Source: Forficula auricularia (Eukaryota > Arthropoda > Insecta > Dermaptera > Forficulidae). Taken from it: a stretch of DNA of 64,000 nucleotides. Positions 21,456-33,939 of the stretch are shown piece by piece. The position numbers and the translations under genes are program-made. The stretch lies in NCBI GenBank assembly GCA_024734495.1, contig JALMQS010000887.1, positions 1,825,228 to 1,889,227 of the forward strand. Direction: 5' to 3'. Numbering within the stretch: position 1 is the stretch's first letter; every line of letters begins with the position of its first letter. The notes under the pieces were generated by a model that saw only the letters and a list, made by a program, of their open reading frames with translations, was not told the origin of the DNA and made no database searches.

Positions 21456-22009
21456 ATGGCTATAAAGTTTTAAATATAGAAAAGAAAAACAATTTTATTG
21501 ATTATAATATAAAATAAACGTGTTCTGGATTGTTTTTATAAAAGAGTTGTATTTTTTTATGAAGTTTTTCTTATGCGACGTTGCTACACTTTGATGAGTC
21601 ACGTGATTTATTTATAATCTTTAAAGAATTTGGTGTCAGTTCTTATGACAATTTATCTATATAAATAAAAGTTTTTTGTTTTTTTATCTACATACGATTT
21701 GTCTAGATTAATCGAAATATGTGCATTCAGTCGTCACTCCCTATTCACTAAGTGTTAAAAGTCCGATTTTTAATAATTAATTACACGAAAACCCTTGGTC
21801 TCAGATCTTTTTCAAAACATTATTTTAAACGTATTTGTTTTCGATTAATAACTTTTTAAAAATTCAGATTTTTAATCCTACATTGCCTTAATGTCCAAGC
21901 AACCTTAACATGAATACAAATGTTATTTTCTCCATGATGAATAATATAATATATTCTAGTACTCAATTACTTAAAAAAAGAAAATATTTTTTGAAATATT
22001 ATCTCTCTC

Positions 22010-22170
22010 GAGAGAGTGTCCTGGTTGACCGTCCTCATCACCGGGGTCCTCTTTACCCCTTTTGTTCACCCAGGCGGCTTTCACGCCCTTTTGGGCCGCC
22101 ATCAGGGCGCCTGTGTCCTGACCAGCCAGGGAACCGCAAAAGCAACCCCGTAAAATCAATTTTTCGCCTC
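22010..22170. other. GC-rich block, possible exon or old insertion
   Basis: This block is far richer in G and C than the flanks and open on both strands; the minus frame includes GVKAAWVNKRGKEDPGDEDG. It lies between the candidate exons at 21430 and 22453. No splice sites that fit either frame, and no repeat match. Confidence 0.2.
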
Positions 22171-22452
22171 GTTTTGTTGTTGTGTGCAAAACACAATGTC
22201 TCACTTTTCTTGATTTTCATTTGTAGACAGAGAAAAAAAATAACCAACAAACAAATAAACCAACCAACCTGGAACTCTCATTACAGGGCATAAATCATAA
22301 AATATGAATAATACTCATCAAGATTACTTGTCAGTATTTTTCATTTTTTTTCTTTTTTAATAAAAGAAACTCTGAAAAATATTCCCTGGATGTTATTAGA
22401 ATATTTAAGTCAATCTTTTCTTTTTTTGTTATTTTTGTGATTTCATTGCTAG

Positions 22453-22514
22453 ACGATGGAAGAAAATACTGAACGAACGATGAAAGGAAATTGAATAAGG
22501 AGAAAGACAACTAG
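22453..22514 (+). other. Candidate 62-bp internal non-coding exon
   Basis: It is preceded by a pyrimidine-rich tract and TTTCATTGCTAG, and followed by GTAAGT, a perfect 5' splice consensus. All three frames contain a stop, so if real it is part of a 5' UTR or a long non-coding RNA. One short upstream-type frame (MEENTERTMKGN) lies within it. Confidence 0.3.
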
Positions 22515-22519
22515 GTAAG

Positions 22520-25500
22520 TATATACCTTCGAATAAGTACCTGAATAAAATATATCATATAAAATCCAATTGAGAAAGCTGTATTTTTGCTTTTGTTTTT
22601 ATTTATTTCCAAATTTAAAAATAAAAGTCGAAAACTATAAGAAACGATTCAATCAAGAGCTTACAAGATGCTTGAAATTGGATTCTTATTTTTAATGGAA
22701 GAAAAATACTCTTCAAATAAAAGTATATTAAATTTCTCTATAAGTTATGGAAATATATTATCTAATATAGATGATTTAAGCCGAAACTTTTGGTAAACAA
22801 CTCAACTACCAAAGCATCAAATCTAGAATTAACTATTAAAAGCTTGGTAATTAAATTGTTTATTAAAAATGTAAAGATGTGAAGATAATTATGCAATATT
22901 AAATGTATTTTATTAATAAATAGCAAATTTAAAAAAAAACATCACGTGTCGATCGATGGACAACCAAGTAATCAAAAAGCTATATATAGTTCATTGTATA
23001 TCTTTGTTATTTATTAATAAATATATTTAACCTATCTGAAACTCGCCGAAAGTACTTATAATAAATATTAATAGTAAAGTGACATTTTTGGTTTAATAAT
23101 GTATTAAAATTAAATTGAAAGTTTCTTTTTGCCGAGAGTAGCAGAATTTTTATAAATTGAAAGAGACAATAAAGAGTGTGTCTTCTGCTGAAATTAAAAA
23201 TGTATCATTCCAGCAGAAGACATGCTCTTTTGTTGTCTCCTTCAATGTATTAAAAATTAATAAGCCGTCCAAGTGCGAGTTGGGCTTTCATACATTATAA
23301 TTTCGAAATACTTAAAATATCAAATTTATCGAATTTGTCGATGGTTGATAAGAAGTATATGAATGAATTTGTGAAATTTTTCATAATTTTAAGTTATGCC
23401 GTTTGCAAACATCATCAGGAACAAAAATCAACTAATAACAGTCAAATTAGAGCTCTCCCACAACGTCATTTTAAATAGATATAAATTTTATAAAATTAAG
23501 CCTAATTGTGCTTAAAGAGATATCTCACATCCCATCATAAAAAATATTTTTTACTTGACCATACAGGGTATTGTAATTGTGAATGAAAAAAGTTTTTTTT
23601 TGTTTCGTTTTTTCAAAATATCTCAAAAACGGATGAAACTATTTTGAATAAAAAAAATTGAGCAAAGTCATGGCGTTTTGGTCTACAAAAAAGCCGTAAG
23701 AGAGAAATTATATTTTTTGAGCTATTAATTGTTTTATAAAAATATCTGTTAGCTAATTAGTACGTTCGTTGGCAAATTCTGTCTACGCTCTAGCTAAAAA
23801 TCTAGTGTGAATATCAAAACGAAATTTTACATTTAGTTTTGTAATTTTTTTCAAATAAAAATCGAAGAAGCTGATATTTCTAATCAAATGGCCTCATAAT
23901 TAAAAGAAGATATTATTAATGGACCAATAATTAAAAAAAAGGGGGGGGGGTTCTTTCGTAAATAATTATTAATTGTTTTATTAAGTATCTAAATATAAGA
24001 AACGGGTCAGGTTTATGGTAGTCGCGTGGAAGGCAACATCAGCTTATTTTAAATTAAGTTTAGTAAAAAAAAATTATTTTTTCACTTTCTAATTAGGAAA
24101 ATATAGATACATATAATCTCTCAAAAGCTCTCAGAAAATATGAACAAAAAGTTTTCGAAAATTGTTGAGATAATAGGGAATTTAAAAATTACTCTATCCT
24201 CCCTGACAAAAATGTAGCGCCGCCTGGTAGACTAGATTATGCATTCAAATGGTACATTCTGATTAGAGGGTTGCGTCCTCAGGCGCTGAAATTAAAACCT
24301 TACTTTTGGACATTTTTTTTAAACTTAAACAATGTTTTTATTTTAACTGTATACCGTTTCGTATAAATAATTACTTAATATCTTCAAGAAAATTAGTTTT
24401 ATGTACACAGTTTTTTGATATTGTTTAATCGCAGTAATTTTTATGACAATTGTGAAATAAGTAGTAAAAAGAACTTATTCCTCGAGAATAGGGAGAAATA
24501 TTTATTTTTATAGTAGTAGATTTTTTTAACAAAATTTCCAAATTTATAATTTTTACAATTATTTGGACATCGAGCAACACTCCCTTCTCATAAAATAGTA
24601 GATAAAATCAATAAAACAAGTATGATTAATTAATTTGAAATTTGAAAAAGATGGTGTTTTTTGAAATTTCAGCATCACTACTAATCAGAGGAATTCTCTT
24701 TGATGTAAACTTTACAATATAACGACATATTTTTAATGAAGAATTTTAAAATTGATGAAATAACATCAAGATAGTTTGTTAATAAATTTTAATTTCACAA
24801 CAGAAGGCCTCATTTCCTCTGGAGTTTAATTCAATTGTTGTTATTCAAATATAAACAGACATGTACTGAATGGTCACTTCAGTCACCAAAAGAATTATAG
24901 TCGGATATATTATAACTCTAGAGAAGTTTTCTATCTGTACATATACTTATATTTCAGAAGGATTTCAGCCCTTCTGACATGAAATTCAATCATACCAAAC
25001 ATATACTTTGATTTACTACGTCATGGCCTTTTAAATTATTTTTTAAAAATTAGATATAATATCTTAATTATTTCATTGGTTTATTCACAAATAATTGTTA
25101 GTAATAAGATCGATATAGGACTTATGTTGACCACAATAAATGTTTCAATATTCAGTTTTCAATTTAGTTCAATCAATCAATCGTTACATTAGAAAGTGGT
25201 CTATAAATAAACAGATTTATTTTTAACCACACAAGATGATTGAATAGGCATTCTAATGAAAATTCAATGATATTTGTTTGTACTTTACCTTTAAATAACT
25301 GGCCTTTGAGTTTACCAAGAGATCATTTGAAAAGAAAAGAAAAATAATTTTAGAGAAATTATTGTTGCAAAAATTGACAATCATAAAAAATTAGCAACAA
25401 ACAGACGAGTCGTAACAATTAAGTGTTGGCAGGCACCAAATGAGAATACTTTATAAGTACAAATAATTAAGTATTTTACCATACGTCAATATTTAGTTTT
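22520..25500. other. Unassigned AT-rich DNA
   Basis: Apart from the hairpin at 23135-23243 no gene or paired element is visible. A G11 run follows an A run at about 23930-23951. GC-richer 24200-24290 (TAGCGCCGCCTGGTAGACTA) has no match in the window. Confidence 0.4.
23135..23243. repeat. Hairpin related to family IV fold-back arms
   Basis: CCGAGAGTAGCAGAATTTT is followed by inverted copies of GAGACAA, AAAGAG and GTCTTCTGCTG. The order of blocks matches the family IV arm, so this may be a short deletion derivative. Confidence 0.45.
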
Positions 25501-26275
25501 TGAAATATCTAAAGAAGCAGTCGCTAACACGTCGCTCGCGAGCTACCTGCAGCTCATCTTTGGTAGCTCGTAAAAATTTTGGTCAATAATTAAAACAAAA
25601 GTTGAAAGTAAAAATTAAAAAATTATTTAATAAGGAATGTTTATTCTAAAATACTTACATAAAAATAAATATATTAAAACTACTTTTTTTCTTCTATTTT
25701 TCATTGTTTTTTAAGGGAATTTTAAAAATTATTTAATTATTGAATAGAAATTTTTTCAAATATTAATTCAAAAGAGAGCAAATTTTTTATAGACTTAAAA
25801 ATTATTCCATTTTTGTGTTCCAGTGACGTGCGATCTATAGATGTAGTTGAGGCGGCGCATCCCTAAAATTTTAAACATTTAGAGTATTTTCATAAATAAT
25901 AATATATGTATAAAGTCGAATTCAAAATTTCAGGGGATTTTTAAATTATTATCCGTTATTTCAAATATTTCTATAGACAATTTAATTCATACACTAAAAG
26001 TCCCATAAGCAACGGTGTTTTTGTCACTATGACAGCGAAAAAAGTTTACCCTAACTTTTCCAGCGACAAAACTGAACCTAGCTTTAAGATTCTAGTAGGC
26101 CATGCACCAGCATGCCGCAAACTATTAACAAAAAACGTAGAAGTTCTGAAAATCAAGTTGTTTATAAGAATTGTATTTTTAACAATTGTACTTTTCCTCT
26201 AAATTAAATAAACTAATTTATGTCTTAATTTTGTTAATTTTGTGATTTACGTATTGATTCATTAAATTGTCTTAC

Positions 26276-26412
26276 CGAATTACACTCAAGCTTTTTTTTG
26301 GGTCGAAGTAAACTTGATATTTTATAATTCGAGTTTTGTTGCCTTTGGGCAACAAAATTCTCATTAAAATGTCAAGTTTACTTCGGCAAAAAAAAGCTCT
26401 CGTGTAATTATA
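26276..26412. repeat. Palindromic MITE-like hairpin, about 137 bp
   Basis: Inverted arms share TAATTACAC, AGCTTTTTTT, GAAGTAAACTTGA and TTTTGTTGCC and meet at a TTGGG centre. Non-coding, nested in the hAT relic. Confidence 0.6.
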
Positions 26413-27157
26413 AGTGAAAATATTTTTTGTTTTGAAAAGTATATTGCTTCTCGAAATGAAATAATATTGTTGTATAGTTTCAAGGGGAAATTAAAATGAA
26501 TGATTTTCCGAAAAGGGCGCCGATAGAAGGTTTGAAGTCCCTGCCTGGTATATCTACCAGTTCAAGTATGTCAAAGACAAGTCCAGACGAGTTTTGGTGG
26601 AATAAATATTGTTCTCCCTGAGGAACTATTAAAATAGAAATAATACAAAAAAAGGAATAAATAAACATGAATCGGGAATCTTTAGACTAATCCATTTCTA
26701 AGAAATCTCAATATATAAAATCGGAAATAACTAAGAGTGCTCTAGACAAGTCATAGCTTGCTTATAGCAATAGAATTAGGAGAAATTTAAGATTTTTTTA
26801 TAGGTCAGACTGATTAATTGTTGAAGATTATCGATTTCCATCTCAGGTGCTGTGGAGTTTAAGTCACAAGAATTAATTTCTGACTCCTACTCTCACTCGC
26901 ACAAAGTAGTATCCGTTTTGGGCGAAGGACCCAAAATATATTTTTTAAAAATCTAATGTTAAATTTGAAAAATAACGAAAATTTTATTATTAACCTTCGG
27001 TGAAATTTACAAAAAAAAGTGAAGATTAAAATAAAATTTAAAAAAATGAAGGGTATTTTTTTGAACGGATCCCTTGGTTGAAAAGTCAGCAAGAGCCACG
27101 GTTATGATATAGGTATTATTATTTCTTAATTTTTTTATATTTTAATATAACTATATC

Positions 27158-27368
27158 GGAGTCGGGCTGGCCGAGCTGGCTAAGGCGCTGGCTCTGCTTC
27201 AGCATCGTTGATGACGATGTTCAAGCGGGAGGCCTGAGTTCGAGCCTGGCTAGAATATAAAATTTCTTCCGGCTAAAGCTTGACTCCCTCACCAACACTA
27301 CCAACACTTTATTGATGTGCTGTCTAAATGGGCTTTGATCCCGATGACAATAAATAAATAAATAAATA
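27158..27368 (+). repeat. SINE family B, plus-strand copy
   Basis: GGAGTCGGGCTGGCCGAGCT then GGCTAAGGCGCTGG (A box), a variable-arm-like insert, GAGTTCGAGCC (B box), then AACACTTTATTGATGTGCTG and TCTAAATGGGC, ending in an AATA tail. It matches 18741-18924 from end to end. The head looks like a Leu- or Ser-type tRNA because of the long variable region. Confidence 0.85.
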
Positions 27369-27599
27369 ACTGTATAATTTTAAATATTTTTAATTTTAAG
27401 ATTTGGTCGTCTTTTTTGGTTGAACATATAAGTATATAAAATTGTATAAATAAGGTTGTATAAGCAATAAGTAAATTTTTTGTAACAAGTAGCTCACAGG
27501 ATTATTTTAACTTCGAAACTATTGGCTCACGCACATATTAAAGTTGGAGACCGCTGATTTAAAGATTTCTAGAGTTTGACCTATATAATGAAGGGAAAT

Positions 27600-28730
27600 T
27601 TTTTTTATATTTTGTAACTTTTTTGCTAACTTATTTTTGTACCAACTACTATAGGCTATTTAGAGTCCCAATAGTAGCTGAAATTTTAAACTACGCACCA
27701 TTTTATAAGAATAAAATTATTAAGCTTACTGAAATTATATTTTAAAAATGTCATTTAGACAGAAGCAAAATTAATAGGCAGAGGTAGAAAATTCAATAAT
27801 GTGTATCAATTTTTTATTATAGTATTCAAAATATTATGTTGATACTTGAAATGCATTGCAATTATTATAATATAAAAATGGTACAAATTTTAAGCGGCAT
27901 GTGATCGTAAATAACTATTTAATTACATTCTCTCTGTTTAAATAAGGATTGTAAAATATCGTTGCTATATAATTGTCAGTATGAATAGTTAGTTTCAAAA
28001 TGACAAATAACTTTAAAATTCCAGTCATTTGTGAAACACTTTTTAGTAGTATTAAAAAGTTTTGATTTGAACTAAAAAAGAATTAAATAAAATTCTTGTC
28101 TATATCATTTTATTTTTTTAAAAGAATAAGAAGTAATTTATAGTAAAAGTTAGTAAATTCGATTGGCAAATATCCAGAACTTTTTCAAACTATTAGACGA
28201 TTATTTCATTAATGTGAAATTCTTAAGAATACAAGACATTTCAACAACAATATTTATACTATTATATCTATCGATTATTGGTAAAATTTTATATTTTATT
28301 TATAGCCAGCTTGTTTTTGTTTGTGCGATGCCAATGAAAATAAAACTAAATGATTAAGATTAAAAATAAATAAGAGAGAGATTTCAAGATCGGGTGCAAA
28401 ATGTGAATTGCACTCCTTTTTTAGACAGATTGTCTCGTAGCTCGGAAGTCCAATTAGAGTATTAAAATTTAATTATATAATATGAATTATGAATAAATTA
28501 ATAAACAATCTTTTAAGGAGATTGAAGGTAAGCGGATTAGGAATTGCTGTAAAACTCTAAATAATAATTGATTGAAAAGAAAATTAATAGACTGTTTAGA
28601 AATTATATTTAATGACCAATTATTTATAATTTAGAGTTTGGCTATGAAGACTGATTTCAAATACTGATTTTTTATCATCTGCACTGAAACTCAAATAAGC
28701 CATTCATTAATCATAATAAGCATGTGCTTA
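27600..28730. other. Unassigned AT-rich DNA
   Basis: No gene or element recognised between the hAT relic and the LTR element. Confidence 0.4.
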
Positions 28731-28734
28731 AGGT

Positions 28735-29693
28735 TGCAATGGTCCTGTGGATTGAACCATAATTTATTTTTAATTAATCAATTAAATTCTTATTTTTATT
28801 CATCATTAAGTCTAATTGAGGCAATCAATTTATCATCAAACAAGGGAAACTTATAAATTCTGGGAAAGCATAGTAAATGACCAACGATTAACAAATATAG
28901 AAGAGCATTGACTTGAGCAAGTTCGACAGTCATTGACTGACATGTCATGAGAGAGAGTGTGCATATCTACTGCTATCGAAGTGACTCTGAATAAACCTAC
29001 ACAAATACTGTTATATTCAAGTTCCACAGTTTTTGACACGAGTGCAGAGAGAGAGTGAGCACATAAACTGCTAATTCTCTATATATACAAGTTCCTTCTT
29101 CATCGAGCACCTAGGTTGCACAAGGCGGTTACTTCATTTTATTTGATATACGTTCTTCTTGAGGAAAAGGTACTGGCGTACGAAGCGCACACCGCTAATA
29201 TATATACAATTATATACATTGAGCACCAGAGAAGCACACCTTCGGATACGGTCCTCAAACCTGATATATATATATATATATTACATTCACCAGCCGTTCT
29301 TCCCCATCGGGACATCTACAAGCAAAATAACACGCCTCTCCACTGCAACTGGGAAACTACAAAGGAAACACTTCTCTATCTCGCCTTTCTTATTTATAAC
29401 GATACAAAAAATAAATATCTCAGTCTCTCTATTAATTGCTGGTCTGTATAACTTTATTTATAGTATTAGTACCAGGAAGCCCATTTCCCTACATCCTTCA
29501 CGCATCACCTCAAATTTCATTCTCCATTTCAGGGACGTGCCACTTGGATCAGTCACTGAGGGACACACCCGCCCCATCAACAAATAGCGAAGCAGATTAA
29601 TTTAACAATAACGTAACAATAAAGCCCAATTTCCCTAGTACATAAGTTACATTCACCCCCCCTTGCCCCCTAATAACCCCCCACCCCCTCGTG
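28735..29693 (+). repeat. 5' LTR of a non-autonomous LTR retrotransposon
   Basis: The LTR starts TGCAATGGTCCTGTGG and ends CCCCTCGTG; the usual TG...CA ending is not kept at the right. It matches the 3' LTR (32462-33415) almost base for base: the only differences I saw are one A in an A-run and several C/T bases in C-runs near the end. CTATATATACAAG near 29080 could be the TATA box and AATAAA at 29618-29623 the polyadenylation signal. A small frame inside (MHKAVTSF...) is repeated in both LTRs and is not a gene. Confidence 0.9.
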
Positions 29694-29800
29694 TGGTGTT
29701 CGTAAGCTGGGATCCCCTCGTACATAAGTTACATTCACCCCCTTGCCCCTTAATAACCCCCCACCCCCTCGTGTGGTGTTCGTAAGCTGGGATTGGATAG
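29694..29800 (+). promoter_or_regulatory. Primer-binding-site candidate, tandemly duplicated with the LTR end
   Basis: TGGTGTTCGTAAGCTGGGAT follows the LTR directly. TGG is the complement of a tRNA CCA end, as expected for a primer-binding site. The last part of the LTR plus this site is present twice in tandem (period about 83 bp). The primer tRNA was not identified. Confidence 0.5.
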
Positions 29801-30118
29801 GCCGCAAAAGAAGCCGGTATTCTACTGATCCAGGTGAAAAGTCCTTATTCATCTTCAAAAAATCATTTCATCTCACAATTTCCTGGTACAATAATCCTGA
29901 AAATATTTGAAAGTAGCTACAATTGCCCAGAGCTTAACAGGTTCCTTTGTTTAAAAAAAAAATTTTTTATACAAAAAAATTCTTTTATATTTGCCTGAAT
30001 TGAAAATAAGTAAATACACCAGAGGCCATTGACATTTCCACCTACTAATTATAAATTTAACTTCAAATATTTATTTATTTATTTGCCTCTTGTTTTTTTC
30101 TTTCGAAATTAATTGTCG

Positions 30119-31093
30119 ATGTCGGACGTGCGGGGGACGTTTTCTATGCTTTCTGGACCGACGGCGGGCACCGGGGACGCGTCCTCGAGACCAATTCACT
30201 CCAGTCAATCAGGACATAATGATCACAATATGATTCATTTTCCCACAGCCGAAGTCGGAGCCGCATTGGACAGAGCGCCAGGTAAAGAAAAGCCACCCCC
30301 AACCCCTTCCACACCCTCTAGTGCTAAACCCACCATCCCCAATAATAAGGATACGAATGCAATGTTGGTTCAGATAATGACTGCGATGGAAAATATGAAT
30401 ATAAATTTGAATAGTAAATTTGAAAGTTTGAATAGCGATATGAATAGTGGATTCGATAAGTTAACTAGCAATTTTAAAAATATGAATCGTACATTTGAAA
30501 GGGGATTCGATAATTTCATTAGCAAACTCGATAGCATGAATAGCGGAGTTGAAGTAAAAAATAACAAGCTCGATGTGACAGATAGTCGATTTAATGATCC
30601 TCCCAGAAAGAATGAAGATGTAGTAACTGCCCTCCCAACCATTCAAACCCCTCCATTAAAATTTCAATTTGCAACAACGGTATCCACAGCCGAATTCACC
30701 GAAACCACACAAGAACTCAATTCAGACCCCTTTAAGAATGTTAATATTAGTTTCATCATAGAGCCCACCACCGAATTAAAGTCAGTAACCTATCTACCCG
30801 GCATAGAGATAAATGAACCAATTAATAAGCCACAAATTATTGAAATTAAGTCCCCATCGCCCTTAGTTAAAATCGATACAAATCCCCTAATCGAAATCAT
30901 CCCCACTGTTAAAATTTCACTTGGTTTGAATACATATTATAAAGAGTACTTCAAAACATTTTTAAGCTCAGAATTAATAAAAATAAAATCATTAATAATA
31001 TTTATTAGCCACATATTTCAAAATAAAATGCACCCCGGAACAGTGGCGCTGGAACAAATCGTTCGTAACGCCGCGCGAAATCATACACGCTAA
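30119..31093 (+). CDS. Gag-like or novel protein of the non-autonomous LTR element
   Basis: A 324-codon frame starts at the first ATG (30119) and is the only long frame between the LTRs. Residues 1-80 are rich in Ser, Pro, Thr and Gly. Residues about 85-165 form a likely coiled coil of repeating blocks (NSKFESLNSDMNSGFDKL, NMNRTFERGFDNFISKLDS). Residues about 165-285 are Pro/Thr/Ile-rich with acidic and IEI-type repeats. The tail is basic (ALEQIVRNAARNHTR). I see no CCHC zinc knuckle, protease motif, reverse transcriptase or integrase, so I cannot assign it to a known Gag family; a self-assembling structural role is inference from position and coiled coil. The frame is intact, in line with the near-identical LTRs. 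The G/C-rich 5' end differs from the AT-rich remainder. Confidence 0.6.
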   Translation: MSDVRGTFSMLSGPTAGTGDASSRPIHSSQSGHNDHNMIHFPTAEVGAALDRAPGKEKPPPTPSTPSSAKPTIPNNKDTNAMLVQIMTAMENMNINLNSKFESLNSDMNSGFDKLTSNFKNMNRTFERGFDNFISKLDSMNSGVEVKNNKLDVTDSRFNDPPRKNEDVVTALPTIQTPPLKFQFATTVSTAEFTETTQELNSDPFKNVNISFIIEPTTELKSVTYLPGIEINEPINKPQIIEIKSPSPLVKIDTNPLIEIIPTVKISLGLNTYYKEYFKTFLSSELIKIKSLIIFISHIFQNKMHPGTVALEQIVRNAARNHTR

Positions 31094-32461
31094 AATCAAT
31101 GAAAAGAAAATATTTTGTTGATCCACGCGAAATCTAAGAAAATTGTCTTCTCACGGATATCCGCCTTAAAAATGTAAAAATAACAATCAAACCAAGCTCC
31201 ATTTATTTCTCCCCTATTATCATATTCATTTCTTATTACTTTCATGTGTTGTATATATAATTTGTTCAATAAAATCTCCGCCTTAACTCTTACAAATTTC
31301 ATAGCCCCCACCTTATAAAAATATAAATTTACTAGTCCCCATTAAATTCTTAATTATATTATTTCCCATAGTTTAAATAAATCTATTATTAATTGCATCA
31401 TATTAAATCACTAATCTATTTTGTCCGATTAGCAACAATAATTAGAGGATTATATTTATTCTGTTCTATTTAAATGTATTTCTTTACAAAAACAAATGTG
31501 AACTTCCACAATAATTTAATAATTACATCTACTCATTTGTAAAATCAGCCCTTTTTCTCTTCTCCCCAATATTTATAAATTTAGCCCTTCATTTGCATAT
31601 TTCGCCGTCTGTTTTATTTTTATTTCTTACCTGATTAACTAAATATTAAATCCCCTATTAAATTTACATCGCACCCACCCACAATAATTATTATATTTTA
31701 GTCCCTTATTTTAACTACCCCAGTGATGTCATTTATTTTGTTATTTGTTTTGTCAAAACAGTCATTATTAAAAGCTATGATTGTTAGTGCTATAGTAATC
31801 AAATCAATTACATAGTATAATGCATTTATATTTTTGCCATCTTATTGTACATTACAAGCTCATTTTGTTACTTCGAACCCTGCTATTGCTTGCATTTTCA
31901 TTGTATCTTCTCTACTCAGGTCACTCACTTATTAATCCCTAATCCCATAGAATCATAACAACCCAAATATCAATATTATTCGAATAAAAGAAGATATTCC
32001 TAATTCCTTGTGTCATGTGTCATAAACACAAACCCCATAGTAACCCTAAGCACCTCTGCCCTTCCATATTAAATAATTTTCTACCCTTTTTACCTGTTGC
32101 TCGAAAATCAAGTGTGTCTCGAGGTAAGTGGATGCAAATGAATCAATATTTCACTTAACGCCTAAATTACTCTAAATAAACATGTTAGTCGTGTGATTGT
32201 TCCCACCCTGAATCTGGGACGATTAATATACCCTGGTGAATTGAGTGAGGTCTCGGCGATGCGTTTTCGAGTTACCGTGCGTTCTGGTGAGTCTGGAGTC
32301 CGTCTGTCCGCAACCCCGATACATAAATAAATAATCGAGCATTTTTGTCCCCAATAAATACCCCATAAACAAGTACCGAAAGAAAAATAAATAAATATCT
32401 ATCAATATCCCTATAATATCTCAATATATTTAATCATTTTTCTTTGCCATAACGTCGGAGG
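31094..32461. other. Non-coding internal region of the LTR element
   Basis: About 1.37 kb between the open frame and the 3' LTR. No YxDD, integrase or RNase H motif was found in any frame. Only a weak purine tract (GTCGGAGG) precedes the 3' LTR. The element must borrow enzymes from another LTR retrotransposon. Confidence 0.55.
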
Positions 32462-33415
32462 TGCAATGGTCCTGTGGATTGAACCATAATTTATTTTTAA
32501 TTAATCAATTAAATTCTTATTTTTATTCATCATTAAGTCTAATTGAGGCAATCAATTTATCATCAAACAAGGGAAACTTATAAATTCTGGGAAAGCATAG
32601 TAAATGACCAACGATTAACAAATATAGAAGAGCATTGACTTGAGCAAGTTCGACAGTCATTGACTGACATGTCATGAGAGAGAGTGTGCATATCTACTGC
32701 TATCGAAGTGACTCTGAATAAACCTACACAAATACTGTTATATTCAAGTTCCACAGTTTTTGACACGAGTGCAGAGAGAGAGTGAGCACATAAACTGCTA
32801 ATTCTCTATATATACAAGTTCCTTCTTCATCGAGCACCTAGGTTGCACAAGGCGGTTACTTCATTTTATTTGATATACGTTCTTCTTGAGGAAAAGGTAC
32901 TGGCGTACGAAGCGCACACCGCTAATATATATACAATTATATACATTGAGCACCAGAGAAGCACACCTTCGGATACGGTCCTCAAACCTGATATATATAT
33001 ATATATATTACATTCACCAGCCGTTCTTCCCCATCGGGACATCTACAAGCAAAATAACACGCCTCTCCACTGCAACTGGGAAACTACAAAGGAAACACTT
33101 CTCTATCTCGCCTTTCTTATTTATAACGATACAAAAATAAATATCTCAGTCTCTCTATTAATTGCTGGTCTGTATAACTTTATTTATAGTATTAGTACCA
33201 GGAAGCCCATTTCCCTACATCCTTCACGCATCACCTCAAATTTCATTCTCCATTTCAGGGACGTGCCACTTGGATCAGTCACTGAGGGACACACCCGCCC
33301 CATCAACAAATAGCGAAGCAGATTAATTTAACAATAACGTAACAATAAAGCCCAATTTCCCTAGTACATAAGTTACATTCACCCCCTGCCCCCTAATAAC
33401 CCCCCACCCCTCGTG
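32462..33415 (+). repeat. 3' LTR of the non-autonomous LTR retrotransposon
   Basis: Direct repeat of 28735-29693. AGGT follows at 33416-33419 and also precedes the 5' LTR at 28731-28734, giving a 4-bp target duplication, the usual size for Gypsy-type integrases (BEL/Pao and Copia usually make 5 bp). Confidence 0.9.
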
Positions 33416-33639
33416 AGGTATTAAGGAAAGAGGGCATCATAAAAATATACTTGTTGTTACTTTATCTACTCCTCAAATTGAAAGGTATTTCCTATTCTTA
33501 ATGTTGTCAAAAGCTGAAGGATGCTAAGTCAGAAGAAAGAAAATCTAATATCTAACTTAATTTGAGTTTCACTAATTACTATATGTGAGTCTCAAGTTCA
33601 CACAATAAAAAATATAAACTGAAGAGTAATTCATGTTGG

Positions 33640-33903
33640 ACTTTATAAAAGAATTGTAGAATACAAAAAACAGATATTTAGGTCATATTATGCGTGGCAA
33701 CCCATATTAAATTCTTCGCCTGATTATTGAGGCGAAGATTGAAGGTAAAAAATCGAATGGCAAACGCCAGAAGTAATGACTGAAGGACGTGTGGAGATGG
33801 TTCGGATACTTGTCGGTTGAGATCTTTCAGGCTCTAATCTCAAAAAGGATGATTGCTATATGAATCGATAACCTCCGTAAGAAGAAAGCGTTATAAGAAG
33901 AAG
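33640..33903 (+). pseudogene. RTE-like non-LTR RT C-terminal fragment
   Basis: Frame-corrected reading gives YLGHIMRGNP, then EAKIEGKKSNGKRQK and WLKDVWRWFGYLSVEIFQAL, the characteristic end of insect RTE-type reverse transcriptases. Several frameshifts and a stop are present and the rest of the element is absent. No target duplication found. Confidence 0.75.
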
Positions 33904-33939
33904 AATACAATATAGAGAGTCTGTGCTTTTCCAAATGTT

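Larger units (their letters stand above)
25515..27556. mobile_element. hAT-like relic 3, hosting a SINE and a small palindrome
   Basis: Termini CAGTCGCTAACACGTCGCTC and the inverse of CAGCGGTCTCCAACTTTAAT resemble hAT ends. ATCTAAAG (25507-25514) and ATTTAAAG (27557-27564) may be the 8-bp duplication, with 3 extra bases at the left. A patch at 26555-26600 (AGACAAGTCCAGACGAGTTT) recurs in the relic at 10185-10210, so a common ancestor is likely. No intact transposase frame. Confidence 0.4.

Noticed and set aside
21910..22293. 127-codon plus-strand frame across the GC-rich block
   Set aside because: Low-complexity, overlapping frames on the other strand, no domain; recorded only as a GC-rich block.
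29116..29587. 111- and 142-codon frames in the LTR, repeated at 32843-33313
   Set aside because: They lie within LTR sequence, overlap in two frames, and differ between LTRs by a frameshift in an A-run. No protein signature.
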